From the NCBI RefSeq assembly GCF_000364445.2, contig NZ_CP043538.1, positions 2,859,612-2,923,611 on the forward strand: a stretch of DNA of 64,000 bases, given 5' to 3'. Numbering within the stretch: position 1 is the first letter of the stretch; every line of letters begins with the position of its first letter. This DNA is from Methylobacterium mesophilicum SR1.6/6 (GTDB lineage: Bacteria; Pseudomonadota; Alphaproteobacteria; Rhizobiales; Beijerinckiaceae). The translations under genes were made by a program, and so were the position numbers. The notes below the pieces were generated by a model. That model was not told the origin of the DNA, made no database searches, and saw only the letters and a list, made by a program, of their open reading frames with translations. This document shows, piece by piece, positions 63,633-64,000 of this stretch.

Positions 63633-64000
63633 ATGAACCGTTCCGCTCACTGCATCCTCGGCCTGGCGTTCGGGCTCACCGGCTTGGCCGGCCCGGCGCT
63701 GGCGCAGCCCCGGCAGGATCCGGACTGGCCCTGCGTCCAGCGCAAGGTCGCATCCTTGAGCCCGGGCCAGTTCTGGACGGGGCCTGACATCGCCGCCGCG
63801 GGTGACTGGGGCAGCGACAATGACGCCGCGGTTCTCGCACAAAAGATCGCGTCCCGGCGCACGGAGCTGACGCAGGTCGGCCCCATGCTCGACGACTTCG
63901 CCGGCAAGTTCGGAACGGACAAGGACGCCAAGGACAAGGCGCTGACCCGCGTCTACGCGGGCGTCTTCGAGGTGCTCAACGGCGAGCGCGACAAGGTGAT
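63633..64000 (+). CDS. lutG: Exported protein of the lut cluster, cut by the window edge (LutG)
   Basis: The first 122 residues of a protein with a signal peptide (ILGLAFGLTGLAGPALAQP). The mature start has two-residue acidic pairs and Cys28-like PWPC-type segment (DPDWPCVQRKV), followed by an amphipathic helix (ASRRTELTQVGPMLDDFAGKF). The position after lutF fits lutG. The 3' end lies beyond the window. lutH (TonB-dependent receptor) and lanmodulin would be expected next. Confidence 0.7.
   Translation, partial: MNRSAHCILGLAFGLTGLAGPALAQPRQDPDWPCVQRKVASLSPGQFWTGPDIAAAGDWGSDNDAAVLAQKIASRRTELTQVGPMLDDFAGKFGTDKDAKDKALTRVYAGVFEVLNGERDKV

Overview
The window is high-GC DNA from an alphaproteobacterial methylotroph, most likely Methylobacterium or Methylorubrum. 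The evidence is gene content: a lanthanide uptake (lut) cluster, methanopterin/methylofuran-type cofactor genes (an MfnB homologue, an amino-acid-kinase-like protein, a dihydropteroate-synthase-like protein and a DUF447 protein), an MxaD-like protein, an oxalate/formyl-CoA locus and a formate/nitrite channel. No rRNA, tRNA, CRISPR, insertion sequence or prophage was recognised. Genes are dense and often overlap by 4 bases.

Layout. 1-4.5 kb: oxalate/formate antiporter, class II aldolase, and on the minus strand formyl-CoA transferase with a formyltransferase resembling the hydrolase domain of 10-formyl-THF dehydrogenase. 5-6 kb: two unknown proteins. 6.2-12.2 kb: TetR regulator divergent from an RND efflux operon with two lipoprotein adaptors. 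12.4-18.9 kb: a pterin dehydratase, an ABC importer whose binding-protein gene carries a frameshift, a DUF2165 protein, a large exported protein also split by a frameshift, and an A-type Fe-S carrier. 19-29.4 kb: housekeeping block (dGTPase-like protein, argS, SPOR protein, nagZ, tatABC, an orphan KdpE-like regulator, tyrS). 29.5-38 kb: anmK, a free-standing McrB-N-like protein, aroC, ribB, a histone-deacetylase-family protein, an L,D-transpeptidase and the biotin-carrying acyl-CoA carboxylase subunit. 38-42 kb: cyclotransferase-like protein, formate channel, acylphosphatase and DUF599/DUF3253 proteins. 41.3-46.4 kb: an EF-P modification operon (epmA, epmB, GST, RraA-like, YdcF-like) divergent from efp. 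46.5-53 kb: accessory genes (DUF1624-like, double cold-shock protein, DUF192, dienelactone hydrolase, response regulator, NepR-like small protein, degenerate alpha/beta hydrolase).

53.2-64 kb is the most distinctive part. A seven-gene minus-strand operon (DUF3280, mfnB-like, kinase, dihydropteroate-synthase-like, DUF447, MxaD-like, YVTN beta-propeller) faces a plus-strand operon that matches lutABCDEFG in order; the last gene is cut by the window edge. The pairing puts C1-carrier synthesis and methanol-dehydrogenase accessory proteins next to rare-earth uptake. Calls of function rest on motif recognition and recalled family knowledge; no database search was run.
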